Below, piece after piece: positions 25,138-33,094 of a stretch of DNA of 42,272 nucleotides. Made by a program: the position numbers and the translations under genes. This DNA is from Tannerellaceae bacterium. GTDB lineage: Bacteria; Bacteroidota; Bacteroidia; Bacteroidales; Tannerellaceae. Where the stretch lies: assembly GCA_031259845.1 (NCBI GenBank), contig JAIRKZ010000134.1, forward strand, positions 1 through 42,272, read 5' to 3'. The notes under the pieces were generated by a model. That model ran no database searches, was not told where the DNA came from, and worked only from the letters and a program-made list of their open reading frames with translations. Numbering within the stretch: the first letter of the stretch is position 1; every line of letters starts with the position of its first letter.

Positions 25138-26570
25138 ATTTTATAGATCATATTTTGCAAAATATAAACGCCGGCTCCCGCCAGATAACCGAGCAAAGCT
25201 AATAAAGAAATACGTTTGAGATACCAGATAAAGTCTATTTTTTCCAACCCCATAACAACGACGCCCGCTGCCGAACCGATTACCAGCATACTTCCCCCCA
25301 CGCCGGCGCAATAGGCTAAGAACTGCCAGAATACGCCGTCTTGTACGAAGTTTATCATATAAGAAGGGTTGGCGGAAGCGGCAACCATTGCTTCGGTAGC
25401 CACAGGATACATGCCAATTGCTCCGGCCACTAACGGTACGTTATCTACAATAGCAGAGAGCGCTCCGATAATTAAGTTGACAGCATATACATTTCCGATG
25501 TTTACATCCATCCAGGTAGAGAAGCTACCCAATATGCCGGCGTATCGCAAGGCGTCTACGGCAAGTAATATACCAAGGAAAAACAAGAGCGTGGAGCCGT
25601 CAATCCGGTGAACGACTTTAGAAAGCCGCAACTTTAAGTCTTCGGGAATGGAATCGCGCCGGTACATAATTTCCGTATAGACCCATAAAATGCTAAGGCC
25701 GAACAATATTCCCATGAACGGAGGCAGATGGGTGATGGTTTTGAATACAGGGACAAACAGTAAACAGCCAACGCCCAGAATAAGGATAGATAATTTCTCT
25801 TTCGTTTCGAGTTCTTTTAACAACTCGTTATCCTCATTTTTATCATGGATATTATGAGGCGCCGATACATCTCCATGTAAAAACCTCCGGGCAATTAATA
25901 TGGGTACAAGAGCCGACACAAGGCTTGGCAGAAAGAGGTGAGGGATTGTTGCCGACGTAGATATATTCCCCCGTACCCATAACATAATGGTGGTAATATC
26001 TCCGATAGGAGACCAGGCGCCCCCGCTATTAGCCGCTATAATAATAATACTGCCGAAAACCCATCGCTCTTTGTAATTGCCTATTAGCTTGCCGATCAAT
26101 ACGGTCATTACAATAGTCGTTGTCAGGTTGTCTAATACCGCCGACATAAAAAAGGTGATTGTAGCAATCATCACCAGTAGCTTACGTTTGTTTTTGGTAG
26201 TAATACGGTTGGTGATGAACATAAACCCTCCATGCGCATCTATCAATTCTACGATAAGCATAGCGCCGATAAGGAATATCAATGTGCTGGCAATCTCCCC
26301 GATACTTTGCAATATCTGATGTTCTACAACGTATTTGGTAATCTGTTCTTTATAGGGCAGATTGGCTAAATCGGGAACGGAGAGGATGAATTTTTCCAAT
26401 TCTCCGGGAGAGGAGACAGGTATCAGGTTTCCCACCATTGAAAGGGTATATAAAACCCATAAAATAATTCCGGTAAACAGGGCTGTTCCCGATTTGTTTA
26501 GTTTAAGCGGATGTTCCAGGGCGATAAGTAAATATCCCGTCAGGAAAATAACAATGATTAAGATTATCAT
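25134..26570 (-). CDS. nhaD: Na+/H+ antiporter, NhaD family
   Basis: A polytopic inner-membrane protein of 478 residues with about 12 hydrophobic segments. Family features include FFMSAVLDNLTTTIVMTVLI, ANSGGAWSPIGDITTIMLW, AIVDNVPLVAGAIGMYP and the C-terminal GGSMLVIGSAAGVVVMG; the paired DN motifs are those of the ion-transporter superfamily. Expected role: Na+ export in exchange for protons. Its overlap with the amino-sugar kinase gene and proximity to murQ are unusual. It may be chance, or sodium circulation may be tied to sugar uptake. The -7 box at 26607-26614 probably drives all three genes. Confidence 0.92.
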   Translation of the reverse strand: MIILIIVIFLTGYLLIALEHPLKLNKSGTALFTGIILWVLYTLSMVGNLIPVSSPGELEKFILSVPDLANLPYKEQITKYVVEHQILQSIGEIASTLIFLIGAMLIVELIDAHGGFMFITNRITTKNKRKLLVMIATITFFMSAVLDNLTTTIVMTVLIGKLIGNYKERWVFGSIIIIAANSGGAWSPIGDITTIMLWVRGNISTSATIPHLFLPSLVSALVPILIARRFLHGDVSAPHNIHDKNEDNELLKELETKEKLSILILGVGCLLFVPVFKTITHLPPFMGILFGLSILWVYTEIMYRRDSIPEDLKLRLSKVVHRIDGSTLLFFLGILLAVDALRYAGILGSFSTWMDVNIGNVYAVNLIIGALSAIVDNVPLVAGAIGMYPVATEAMVAASANPSYMINFVQDGVFWQFLAYCAGVGGSMLVIGSAAGVVVMGLEKIDFIWYLKRISLLALLGYLAGAGVYILQNMIYKI

Positions 26571-26600
26571 ACTGTTTCAGAATTTAAGTGTAAATGTTAA

Positions 26601-27209
26601 TCAATACAAATATAAAAAAGATATTGAGAGAAATCCTAATTCACCGAACATCTTTTTATAATCTTTTGCTTTTTCCTGTAACGGCTTAGGATATGCCCGC
26701 GAAGAAGAAGGCATACGATAAACCTTAATCATTCTGTTGCCGATAAGGCAGGAGGCGAATGCGCCTATCTTCGGTACGTCAAAAGACAATACGGAAAGCA
26801 GCGTATCCATCGCTTTCTGCCCGGTGATTACAATGGCTTTGCAAAAAGGGATTTTATCCAGTATTTCCTCCGGTTTAACGGGCGTTACCACTTCAAGGAA
26901 TTTATCCGAGGCGTTATCTTTTAAGCGGATTACTTCCATAGCCGTATCACCCAGCCCGATACCTTTTTCGCGGCAAAACAGTTTGGCTTTTTCTTCGTCG
27001 AATGCTTTCCCTGATGCTGCAACAAAATAATCCTTGTCCGAATAAAAAACAAGGCCCAATATCCTCCACATATCATTTTGGAAGTTCGGATAATAAAAAT
27101 CCATCGACCAGCGCTCCCTGGGAGGAGGGAAACTTCCCAGCATCAGCGCCCGGGTATTTAGTGGAAGATAGTAACCGAGGGGATGCTGTTCCGTTTTACT
27201 GTTTTTCAT
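26601..27209 (-). CDS. Uracil-DNA glycosylase superfamily protein, HDG/family 6-like
   Basis: A predicted DNA base-excision enzyme of 202 residues. The first motif reads LMLGSFPPPRERWSMDFYYP followed by NFQNDMWRILG. The spacing GSxP...YYxxxxNxxW resembles hypoxanthine-DNA glycosylases (UDG family 6), where the Asn aligned to N45 is catalytic. The second motif, KVYRMPSSSRAYPKPL, fits the HPSxS loop of the superfamily with Met in place of His. Base specificity cannot be read from this. It lies 22 bases after the C11 peptidase gene on the same strand and probably shares its promoter. Confidence 0.75.
   Translation of the reverse strand: MKNSKTEQHPLGYYLPLNTRALMLGSFPPPRERWSMDFYYPNFQNDMWRILGLVFYSDKDYFVAASGKAFDEEKAKLFCREKGIGLGDTAMEVIRLKDNASDKFLEVVTPVKPEEILDKIPFCKAIVITGQKAMDTLLSVLSFDVPKIGAFASCLIGNRMIKVYRMPSSSRAYPKPLQEKAKDYKKMFGELGFLSISFLYLY
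26607..26614 (-). promoter_or_regulatory. Possible -7 box for the nhaD-kinase-murQ operon
   Basis: TATATTTG on the minus strand fits TAnnTTTG and lies 37 bases before the nhaD ATG, inside the last codons of the upstream glycosylase gene. No TTG at standard spacing. Confidence 0.4.
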
Positions 27210-27230
27210 AGCGCGCCTTTGTCTTTTTGA

Positions 27231-28364
27231 TTAGTTAAACACAGCCTGATACCAGGCTAATTTTTTGTATTCCTGATTCAGGTATGGAAAATACTCTTGT
27301 TCGATATAAGCAGTCAAACCGGAATGGCGTTTGATGTCGAATCCCATCCAGCTCTCGGAGCCGGTAAGAAAAGAAGGCGTTGCATCCTTATAAGGGACAC
27401 ATTCGTTCAGTAAAGCGTTCAATTCCTGTCCGGGCGCATCGTCGTTTAGTATACGGGAGTAATAATCTTCAAAATCGAAAAACAACCGGTACGAATACCT
27501 GTCAAAATGCTGTACGTCGTATGGATTTACGGCGTTTATCTTTTCTTTGTCTATATATTGACGAAGAAAAGCCCCCAGGGCGTATAGTTTTTCTGTTTTG
27601 ATTAAACTCAATGTGGCCGATTTAAAATACGTATCGTTTTCGCTCATAAGCGTAAAGATATTTCGCGTAAACGCTTCTAATTTCGGTTCTTTTTCAAAAA
27701 GGCAGTTTAAAGAAGAAGCATATATTTCTTTAAACCCGGGCGAAAGCAGTTCGGCGGATGAAGCAATGATATAACCGGTTTTCTCCTTTAGCTCGTAAGC
27801 CACCTCAATACCGGCGGAGAAGCATGTTTCAAAAACAATAAAGTCAAAATAGCCGGCAGGTATAGCGGCAGCCATATCGGCGAGCTTCATTTCGTCTTTA
27901 TGGTCTGTAATAAAAGAACGGGGTGATACCAAGGTAGCTTCGGGCAACCATCCGGAAGCATGCGAGAAAATAATAAGGCCGTAAGAATCTGCCGGGTAGA
28001 GGGAAATAGCGTCGTGTAAGACACGTTTGAATACGTTCGGGTCGGCAGAATTTTCAGTTGCGTATTCCCGGATCGTTTTAATTTTATTTTCGTCCTTTTC
28101 CCTGTATACTTCCATCAGGCCGGGATTTCCAACGGTCGTATCCTGATAAATGATCAGATTCCCGTTTCTGCCATCCCAACCTTCCAGCATGGATTGAATT
28201 TTATCTTCATTACTTGCCGCCAGATTATTATCCCGCCCTATATAAGCAATAACCGTGCGCTTATATTCATCCTTGTTTATTGTATTATCCGGTTCGCAGG
28301 ACGTAAACAGGAAGAAGCATATAATGAAATATGACAAATCAAATAGTTTATAAGATCGTTTCAT
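27231..28364 (-). CDS. Clostripain-like (C11) cysteine peptidase, lipoprotein
   Basis: A secreted, lipid-anchored cysteine peptidase of 377 residues. The signal ends in FFLFTSC, with the lipidated Cys at 23. The catalytic His is in IIFSHASGW (H135) and the nucleophile in VFETCFSAG (C181), each after a hydrophobic strand as in caspase-like clan CD enzymes. C11 peptidases usually cut after Arg and may self-process. The N-terminal part VIAYIGRDNNLAA is also typical of the Bacteroidales group. It has an almost ideal promoter placed so close that the mRNA may begin at the start codon. Confidence 0.88.
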   Translation of the reverse strand: MKRSYKLFDLSYFIICFFLFTSCEPDNTINKDEYKRTVIAYIGRDNNLAASNEDKIQSMLEGWDGRNGNLIIYQDTTVGNPGLMEVYREKDENKIKTIREYATENSADPNVFKRVLHDAISLYPADSYGLIIFSHASGWLPEATLVSPRSFITDHKDEMKLADMAAAIPAGYFDFIVFETCFSAGIEVAYELKEKTGYIIASSAELLSPGFKEIYASSLNCLFEKEPKLEAFTRNIFTLMSENDTYFKSATLSLIKTEKLYALGAFLRQYIDKEKINAVNPYDVQHFDRYSYRLFFDFEDYYSRILNDDAPGQELNALLNECVPYKDATPSFLTGSESWMGFDIKRHSGLTAYIEQEYFPYLNQEYKKLAWYQAVFN

Positions 28365-28368
28365 AATG

Positions 28369-28399
28369 CAAATTTAGAAAAAAAACGAACAATAATGCA
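28369..28399 (-). promoter_or_regulatory. Promoter of the C11 peptidase gene
   Basis: On the minus strand TTG (28399-28397), exactly 20 bases, then TAAATTTG (28376-28369). The expected start is about 28365-28362, at the ATG at 28364 itself, which implies a leaderless or nearly leaderless message. Confidence 0.65.
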
Positions 28400-28676
28400 A
28401 TTTAATGAACCCTAAAAAGAGAAAAACGAAGAATACGAGACTGGGAGGGAAAAGGAGGAAGAAAGGACGCCGGTTCGTTTTACAATATGCTACTATTAAG
28501 CCTTGTTCGCTGACAAATTTTAAGGAATTTGCGTTTTCAGCTAACGGGTGTTTTATACGGAAAGGGGGAAATCAGAGAGCGATTTCGATTGTTTTCGTAA
28601 TCAAATGAAGCTGTATCGACTGTTTTGCGAGAAGGCTCCGGAAAAACATGGCGAACTCTTCGGGAAAGGATTACGA

Positions 28677-28744
28677 TGCCTTTGCAAAAGCATTGGGATG
28701 TCTTTGCAAAAGCATTACAATGGTTTGCTGAAGACATCCCAATG
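28677..28744. repeat. Hairpin with short direct repeats in a gene-free stretch
   Basis: A perfect 14-bp stem, CATTGGGATGTCTT (28691-28704) and its complement (28731-28744), is extended by GCAAA/TTTGC inside. The unit TG[C/T]CTTTGCAAAAGCATT occurs twice (28677 and 28699), the second copy lying in the loop. A further hairpin-like pair CCGGAAG/CTTCCGG follows (28750 and 28792 areas). Apart from this, 28400-28977 shows no convincing gene; the small open frames there lack codon bias or leader signals. Confidence 0.5.
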
Positions 28745-28977
28745 AAAAACCGGAAGGCTCGAAAACGCCCCAAAAAAGTGGCTTCCGGAGGCTCGGAATG
28801 GCGCTAAAACAACTATTTTACCCGCCGTTTTTATTGAACAAACAGATAGCAAACGGCTGTCTTTTTCTTTATTTTGTATATGTACGGGATTGGTTAATTC
28901 GCATATTATTTGTATTATCATTCTTTTTATGTCTTTTTGTCAAAAGGAAAGTGCCAAATACAGCGTATTTTTGGGGA

Positions 28978-29181
28978 TTATCCCGGATGGGAGTACAAAT
29001 AGGCGAAACAGAGAGGGGGTAAAATGACAGAATGACAAAACAGCAAAAAGACAAGAGCGTTGGTTTTAATTATCTTCCTTTTCTTTTCCGCTTTCTTTAA
29101 TCTTCTATATAACTCATTTTCATTCATTTGCGCATTGTATGCTGTTTTTGTTTTGACCATTGTATAAATAATAAATACCAT
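28978..29181 (-). CDS. Small hypothetical membrane protein (67 aa)
   Basis: A basic helical stretch (ENELYRRLKKAEKKRKIIK) is followed by one C-terminal hydrophobic segment (NALVFLLFCHSVILPPLCFA). The ATG at 29181 lies four bases after the stop of the preceding small gene, an operon-like spacing. Nothing else supports it and no homologue is recognised; it may be a chance open frame. Confidence 0.35.
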   Translation of the reverse strand: MVFIIYTMVKTKTAYNAQMNENELYRRLKKAEKKRKIIKTNALVFLLFCHSVILPPLCFAYLYSHPG

Positions 29182-29185
29182 CACA

Positions 29186-29386
29186 TCATTCCTGCTCAAT
29201 ATTGATTAATAATATATTAAGATACCTTTTCAACTCTTTGTAATTATGGCTTTTTCGATTATAGTACTCTTTATAACGGTCATATAAAACAACTAAAAAC
29301 AGAAATGCTATCAATTGTATAATTAAAACGAAAGAACATAAGCTAAGGTGTAAAACATAGCTCTTATTATCTGTTGCCTGTCTCAT
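29186..29386 (-). CDS. Small hypothetical membrane protein (66 aa)
   Basis: The start MRQATDNKSYVLHLSLCSF is chosen because it begins eight bases after the previous gene's stop; the longer in-frame version would overlap that gene by 76 bases. One hydrophobic segment (SLCSFVLIIQLIAFLFLVVL) is followed by a basic, Tyr-rich tail (RYKEYYNRKSHNYKELKRYL). It is AT-rich, like its partner upstream. No family recognised. Confidence 0.5.
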   Translation of the reverse strand: MRQATDNKSYVLHLSLCSFVLIIQLIAFLFLVVLYDRYKEYYNRKSHNYKELKRYLNILLINIEQE

Positions 29387-29394
29387 AAACGAAT

Positions 29395-29946
29395 CTAAAA
29401 CTGTTGACCAAAATGGGCCATAAGCAACACAAATACAGTGCCTATATAAACTGCCGGAATAGAATACCAAAATTTCTTTTCCTCATCTATAAAAGGTATA
29501 TATTGCTTTAGACGAAGGATATCTTTTTCTTTATTTCCAGTAAGTATAGCACTTGAAACCAGTTCTTTATAGAAAAAATTAAACTTTTTATCTACAAATT
29601 CATTACGTGCATCAGAACGTATAAAGAATCTTCCTGTTTTAATTCCAACATTCCTATATCTCTTGTTGTCTCTTATAGATAGAATCCATAAACAAATTAT
29701 AAAAACTAAGATTTGTAGAGCTATATAACTTATAGAAAAAGAATTCATTTCATCTAATCTATGCTTATCCCAGAAATATATATGAGGTAAAATGAGAATG
29801 GTAACAGCCCCAAAAAGTATCAATATATTTACTAAATTGAACATTATTCTCGTTGTTCCATAATATTTAGTATCCAGATATATGCGCATTAACTCTTCAG
29901 GGAAATATTTTACTTTTTTTATGATAGCTTGTGTTTTCATACTCAT
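29395..29946 (-). CDS. Hypothetical three-helix membrane protein (183 aa)
   Basis: Hydrophobic segments at about 34-58 (FNLVNILILFGAVTILILPH), 70-91 (SISYIALQILVFIICLWILS) and 160-180 (SIPAVYIGTVFVLLMAHFG), with a charged soluble loop of some 65 residues between the second and third. Topology recalls small two- or three-helix sensor or effector membrane proteins, but I do not recognise the family. Its ATG overlaps the stop of the broken arginase-family gene (ATGA at 29943-29946), so it was once translationally coupled to that gene, and two tiny membrane-protein frames follow it at once. Confidence 0.65.
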   Translation of the reverse strand: MSMKTQAIIKKVKYFPEELMRIYLDTKYYGTTRIMFNLVNILILFGAVTILILPHIYFWDKHRLDEMNSFSISYIALQILVFIICLWILSIRDNKRYRNVGIKTGRFFIRSDARNEFVDKKFNFFYKELVSSAILTGNKEKDILRLKQYIPFIDEEKKFWYSIPAVYIGTVFVLLMAHFGQQF

Positions 29947-30480
29947 TTCATTAACGCTAATTGATTCAACATATTTCTAATCTTAATAGCCACCACGAGG
30001 CATTATGGTAACGACAATGTCAAATTCGTTTGAAATATCATTTATTACTCCCACCACCTTGTCTATTGTCATTCCATCCGGATCAGTTCCTACAGCAGCA
30101 ATCATTTCTTTAGGGTACTATTACATCCAGATCGAAATGAATAATGACTTTGGATGCATCTGTCTTTTTCAGCTAATCCATAATTGTTATACTATTTTCT
30201 ATAACTTCGGCAGGTGACAGACCTTTAATTCCCAGTTCCGTTTGTCTTTCTTTCATTCCTTCATCCCAAGAGCGTAATCCGACCAATAGGGCTTTAGAAG
30301 GAGAAATCTTTACCGGAAGCGTATTTATTATCGTTTCATCTCCCATTCCCAAACAAGCAGTAAGAGCCATAGCATGGTATTCCCTTCGTAACTGTCGTTG
30401 GGTAAATTTATATCGGGATGGGCATCTATCCATACAATAGCTATATCATCAGGATATTTAGCCGCTAAATCGGGAAAAGA
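29943..30480 (-). pseudogene. Arginase/agmatinase-family gene, truncated and frameshifted
   Basis: Segments of a ureohydrolase-fold protein appear in successive minus-strand frames: DIAIVWIDAHPDINLPNDSY (the DAHxD metal motif), then after a frameshift YHAMALTACLGMGDETI and ALLVGLRSWDEGMKERQ. After an in-frame stop comes KVIIHFDLDVI (the DxD metal motif region), then GTDPDGMTIDKVVGVI, and after a last frameshift VAIKIRNMLNQLALMK to the stop. At least three disruptions are visible, and the N-terminal part is missing upstream of 30480, where a MITE-like element begins. It cannot make a working enzyme. Confidence 0.8.
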
Positions 30481-30567
30481 CAGACCTTGCATCAAAAATA
30501 GTAAAAACGAATAGGAACGAGATGTAGTTTGCCTTAAAAAATATCAATTTTTGATGCGGTTGCTCTG
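30481..30567. mobile_element. 87-bp MITE-like element related to the ISAs1 ends
   Basis: The ends read CAGACCTTGCATCAAAAAT (from 30481) and, inverted from 30567, CAGAGCAACCGCATCAAAAAT. Both resemble the ISAs1 end CAGGGCTGACGCATCAAAAAT elsewhere in this window (17 of 21 for the second). A perfect 11-bp inverted repeat, GCATCAAAAAT/ATTTTTGATGC, is included. It adjoins the truncated end of the arginase-family pseudogene and lies 10 bases upstream of the possible metK -7 box. No clear flanking duplication. Confidence 0.4.
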
Positions 30568-30576
30568 AAAAATGCC

Positions 30577-30584
30577 TATCTTTA
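30577..30584 (+). promoter_or_regulatory. Possible -7 box of metK
   Basis: TATCTTTA is one base from TAnnTTTG; no TTG stands at ideal spacing. It would leave a leader of about 180 bases before metK, in which I recognise no known SAM riboswitch; the stretch 30585-30767 otherwise shows nothing. Confidence 0.35.
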
Positions 30585-30767
30585 CCGCCGAATTGATGTG
30601 GACAGATTTGATTTGCTTGCAACCACAGGAAAAAATGCTAAAAACAATAAGCCTTTTCTATTGTCATCCTCCGGCAAGTTTATTCAATCCCTCCTTCAAT
30701 TCAAAAAAACAACATAAGGCCTGTTAAGGCTTTACTATTTTTTAATGTATTAATACCTGTTAAAGAA

Positions 30768-32099
30768 ATGAGTTATTTATTTACTTCCGAATCGGTGTCT
30801 GAAGGGCACCCCGATAAAGTAGCCGATCAAATATCGGATGCTTTGCTTGATGAGTTTCTTGCCTACGACCGAAACTCTAAAGTAGCTTGCGAAACCCTTG
30901 TTACAACCGGACAGGTTGTACTGGCCGGAGAAGTTAAATCTAGCGCTTATGTAGATGTACAAGACGTAGCGCGCCATGTAATCGAACAAATTGGCTACAC
31001 CAAAAGCGAATACCAGTTTGAAGCCAAATCATGCGGTGTGTTTTCATCCATTCACGAACAAAGCGGGGATATAAACCGTGGCGTAGAACGTAAAGACCCA
31101 TACGATCAAGGCGCCGGCGACCAGGGGATGATGTTCGGCTATGCAACCAATGAGACGGATAACTATATGCCTCTCGCCTTAGACTTGTCGCATAGTTTGC
31201 TACAGGAACTGGCGTCTATACGCAAAAACGAACCGGAACTGATGCCTTACCTGCGCCCGGATGCAAAAAGCCAGGTTACGATTGAATATGAAGATAACGG
31301 TTCGCCCCGCCGGATTGATACCATTGTTATATCCACGCAACACGATGAATTTATCGAACCGGAAGGTATTACGCAGGAGGAAGCCGATAATGCCATGCAA
31401 CAACGCATTGCCCTGGACGTGAAGAATATCCTTATCCCCCGTGTAAAAGCTTCTTATCCTATTTATGTACAGGCATTATTTAATGATAATATCACCTATC
31501 ATGTGAATCCTACCGGAAAGTTTGTTATCGGCGGGCCTCACGGAGATACGGGATTGACGGGGCGGAAGATTATTGTAGACACCTACGGCGGCAAAGGAGC
31601 GCACGGCGGCGGCGCCTTCTCCGGCAAAGACCCTTCCAAGGTAGACCGTTCGGCAGCCTATGCCGCCCGTCATATTGCAAAGAACCTTGTTGCAGCAGGA
31701 GTTTCCGATGAGATATTGGTACAAGTGTCTTATGCTATCGGCGTAGCCCAACCCATGAATATCTTCGTCAACACCTACGGACGTTCAAAAGTGAATCTTA
31801 GCGACGGCGAAATAGCAGATAAAATAGGGCAACTGTTTGATATGCGCCCCAAAGCCATCGAAGAACGTTTGAAATTACGTAATCCTATCTATCTGGAAAC
31901 AGCCTCATACGGACACATGGGACGTAAACCGGAAACAAAAACAAAAACATTCAACTCGCGCTATAATTCGGAACCGGTAAGAATAGAAGTAGAGTTATTT
32001 ACCTGGGAAAAATTAGACTATGTTGCAATGATAAAGGAAATTCTTTTTCAAACTCCTAAAAAACAGGATTTTATTGAAAAGGAAAGCCTGAATGGATAA
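30768..32099 (+). CDS. metK: S-adenosylmethionine synthetase
   Basis: Makes S-adenosylmethionine from methionine and ATP in the cytoplasm. The start [20 protein letters not shown] carries the ATP-binding [30 protein letters not shown] and [19 protein letters not shown] are the classical signatures, all intact. At 443 residues it is the longer form usual in Bacteroidetes. It is transcribed alone; an 82-bp palindromic element lies 34 bases after the stop. Confidence 0.97.
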   Translation: MSYLFTSESVSEGHPDKVADQISDALLDEFLAYDRNSKVACETLVTTGQVVLAGEVKSSAYVDVQDVARHVIEQIGYTKSEYQFEAKSCGVFSSIHEQSGDINRGVERKDPYDQGAGDQGMMFGYATNETDNYMPLALDLSHSLLQELASIRKNEPELMPYLRPDAKSQVTIEYEDNGSPRRIDTIVISTQHDEFIEPEGITQEEADNAMQQRIALDVKNILIPRVKASYPIYVQALFNDNITYHVNPTGKFVIGGPHGDTGLTGRKIIVDTYGGKGAHGGGAFSGKDPSKVDRSAAYAARHIAKNLVAAGVSDEILVQVSYAIGVAQPMNIFVNTYGRSKVNLSDGEIADKIGQLFDMRPKAIEERLKLRNPIYLETASYGHMGRKPETKTKTFNSRYNSEPVRIEVELFTWEKLDYVAMIKEILFQTPKKQDFIEKESLNG

Positions 32100-32132
32100 C
32101 GATATAGAAATGAGCGAACTGCTTTTCTTTGC

Positions 32133-32214
32133 ACTGACCGACTAAAAAACAGGGGGTACTCCCATCAAGATACAACGATGGGTAAAGATAGCCAAAAACA
32201 TTTAGTCGGTCAGT
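32133..32214. repeat. 82-bp palindromic element downstream of metK
   Basis: A perfect 14-bp inverted repeat, ACTGACCGACTAAA (32133-32146) and its complement (32201-32214), encloses a smaller hairpin CCCATC/GATGGG (32161-32166, 32177-32182). A third partial copy, GTCGGTCGG, follows near 32240. There is no T-run right after the outer stem, so it is not a standard terminator; it may be a small repeat element or a processing signal. No gene is seen in 32100-32370. Confidence 0.5.
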
Positions 32215-32277
32215 TGGTGTTCAAACAAATTTTCAAGTTTGTCGGTCGGTAGTGATGAAGATTATGAAAATAATACA

Positions 32278-32285
32278 TATTTTTG
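32278..32285 (+). promoter_or_regulatory. Possible -7 box of the ECF sigma gene
   Basis: TATTTTTG fits TAnnTTTG about 90 bases before the sigma-factor start. The -33 position reads ATG instead of TTG. Confidence 0.3.
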
Positions 32286-32370
32286 TATTGTTGAATATCT
32301 GTTACTCAAACTAATACCGGAAACCAAGTTTCCGAAGCAAGTGAGAATTCATCATTTTATATAGCGCTTT

Positions 32371-32943
32371 ATGAATCTGGAAATCCACATGAAATTAGTA
32401 AAAAACTTGAAGTCGGGTTCTTATGAAGACTTCAATAAGCTTTATACTATTTATGCGGATATGCTGTATCATTTCATTCTTGGTTTAACAAAATCTCCAA
32501 CCGAAGCCGAAGATATTGTTCAGGATACCTTTCTGCGTATATGGCAATCAAGGGAAAGCATAAATCCGGATTTATCCTTCAAGACCTATTTGTACACAAT
32601 TGCCCGGAATCAGGCAATAGATGTTTTGCGAAAGCACGTTGAGAACGTTGCTTTCGAAGAATATATCTGTAGCGAGGCGTTTCAGGAACATTCGGAGAAT
32701 GATGTTGAAAAGAATATCAGTTTCGATGAGTTTAAAGATAAACTGTCTAAAGTAAAAGAAAAGCTAACCCCAAGACAAAAGCTTGTATTTGAAATGAGTC
32801 GTGAGAAAGGATACTCTATTTCAATGATAGCGGAAGAATTGCAATTATCTGAGAAGACTATCAAAAATCAACTAACCCAGGCTCTGAAAATTCTGAGAGA
32901 AGAACTGGCATATTGTTTTATCTTTCTGTTTCTACTCTTTTAA
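32371..32943 (+). CDS. ECF-type RNA polymerase sigma factor
   Basis: A 190-residue group IV sigma factor that should direct RNA polymerase to the downstream SusC/SusD/GH95 genes. Region 2 is seen in SYEDFNKLYTIYADMLYHF and SPTEAEDIVQDTFLRIWQS, with the TYLYTIARNQAIDVLRK segment. Region 4 is LTPRQKLVFEMSREKGYSIS followed by the helix-turn-helix MIAEELQLSEKTIKNQL. The ATG at 32371 is used; one six codons further (MKLVKNLKSG) is equally good by alignment. An anti-sigma gene follows after 151 AT-rich bases. Confidence 0.93.
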   Translation: MNLEIHMKLVKNLKSGSYEDFNKLYTIYADMLYHFILGLTKSPTEAEDIVQDTFLRIWQSRESINPDLSFKTYLYTIARNQAIDVLRKHVENVAFEEYICSEAFQEHSENDVEKNISFDEFKDKLSKVKEKLTPRQKLVFEMSREKGYSISMIAEELQLSEKTIKNQLTQALKILREELAYCFIFLFLLF

Positions 32944-33094
32944 ATTATTGCCTAAGTTCATGCCCTTCCTTTCTTGTAAAGAAAGATGCTTTACAACACA
33001 AAAACCAATAGGGACTAAACTATTCAAATCACGTATATATTATAGTATGTATATATTAATGTAGAATAATGTAGAACTTAATTAAAGGTGTATT

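Noticed and set aside
28405..28608. Small Lys/Arg-rich frame at the start of the gene-free stretch
   Set aside because: Low-complexity basic start, no promoter or ribosome-binding signal, and no continuation of coding character.
30585..30767. SAM riboswitch in the metK leader
   Set aside because: The leader is long enough, but I could not find the conserved core of any SAM riboswitch class, and short GTTAAGG/CCTGTTAA similarities are too weak.
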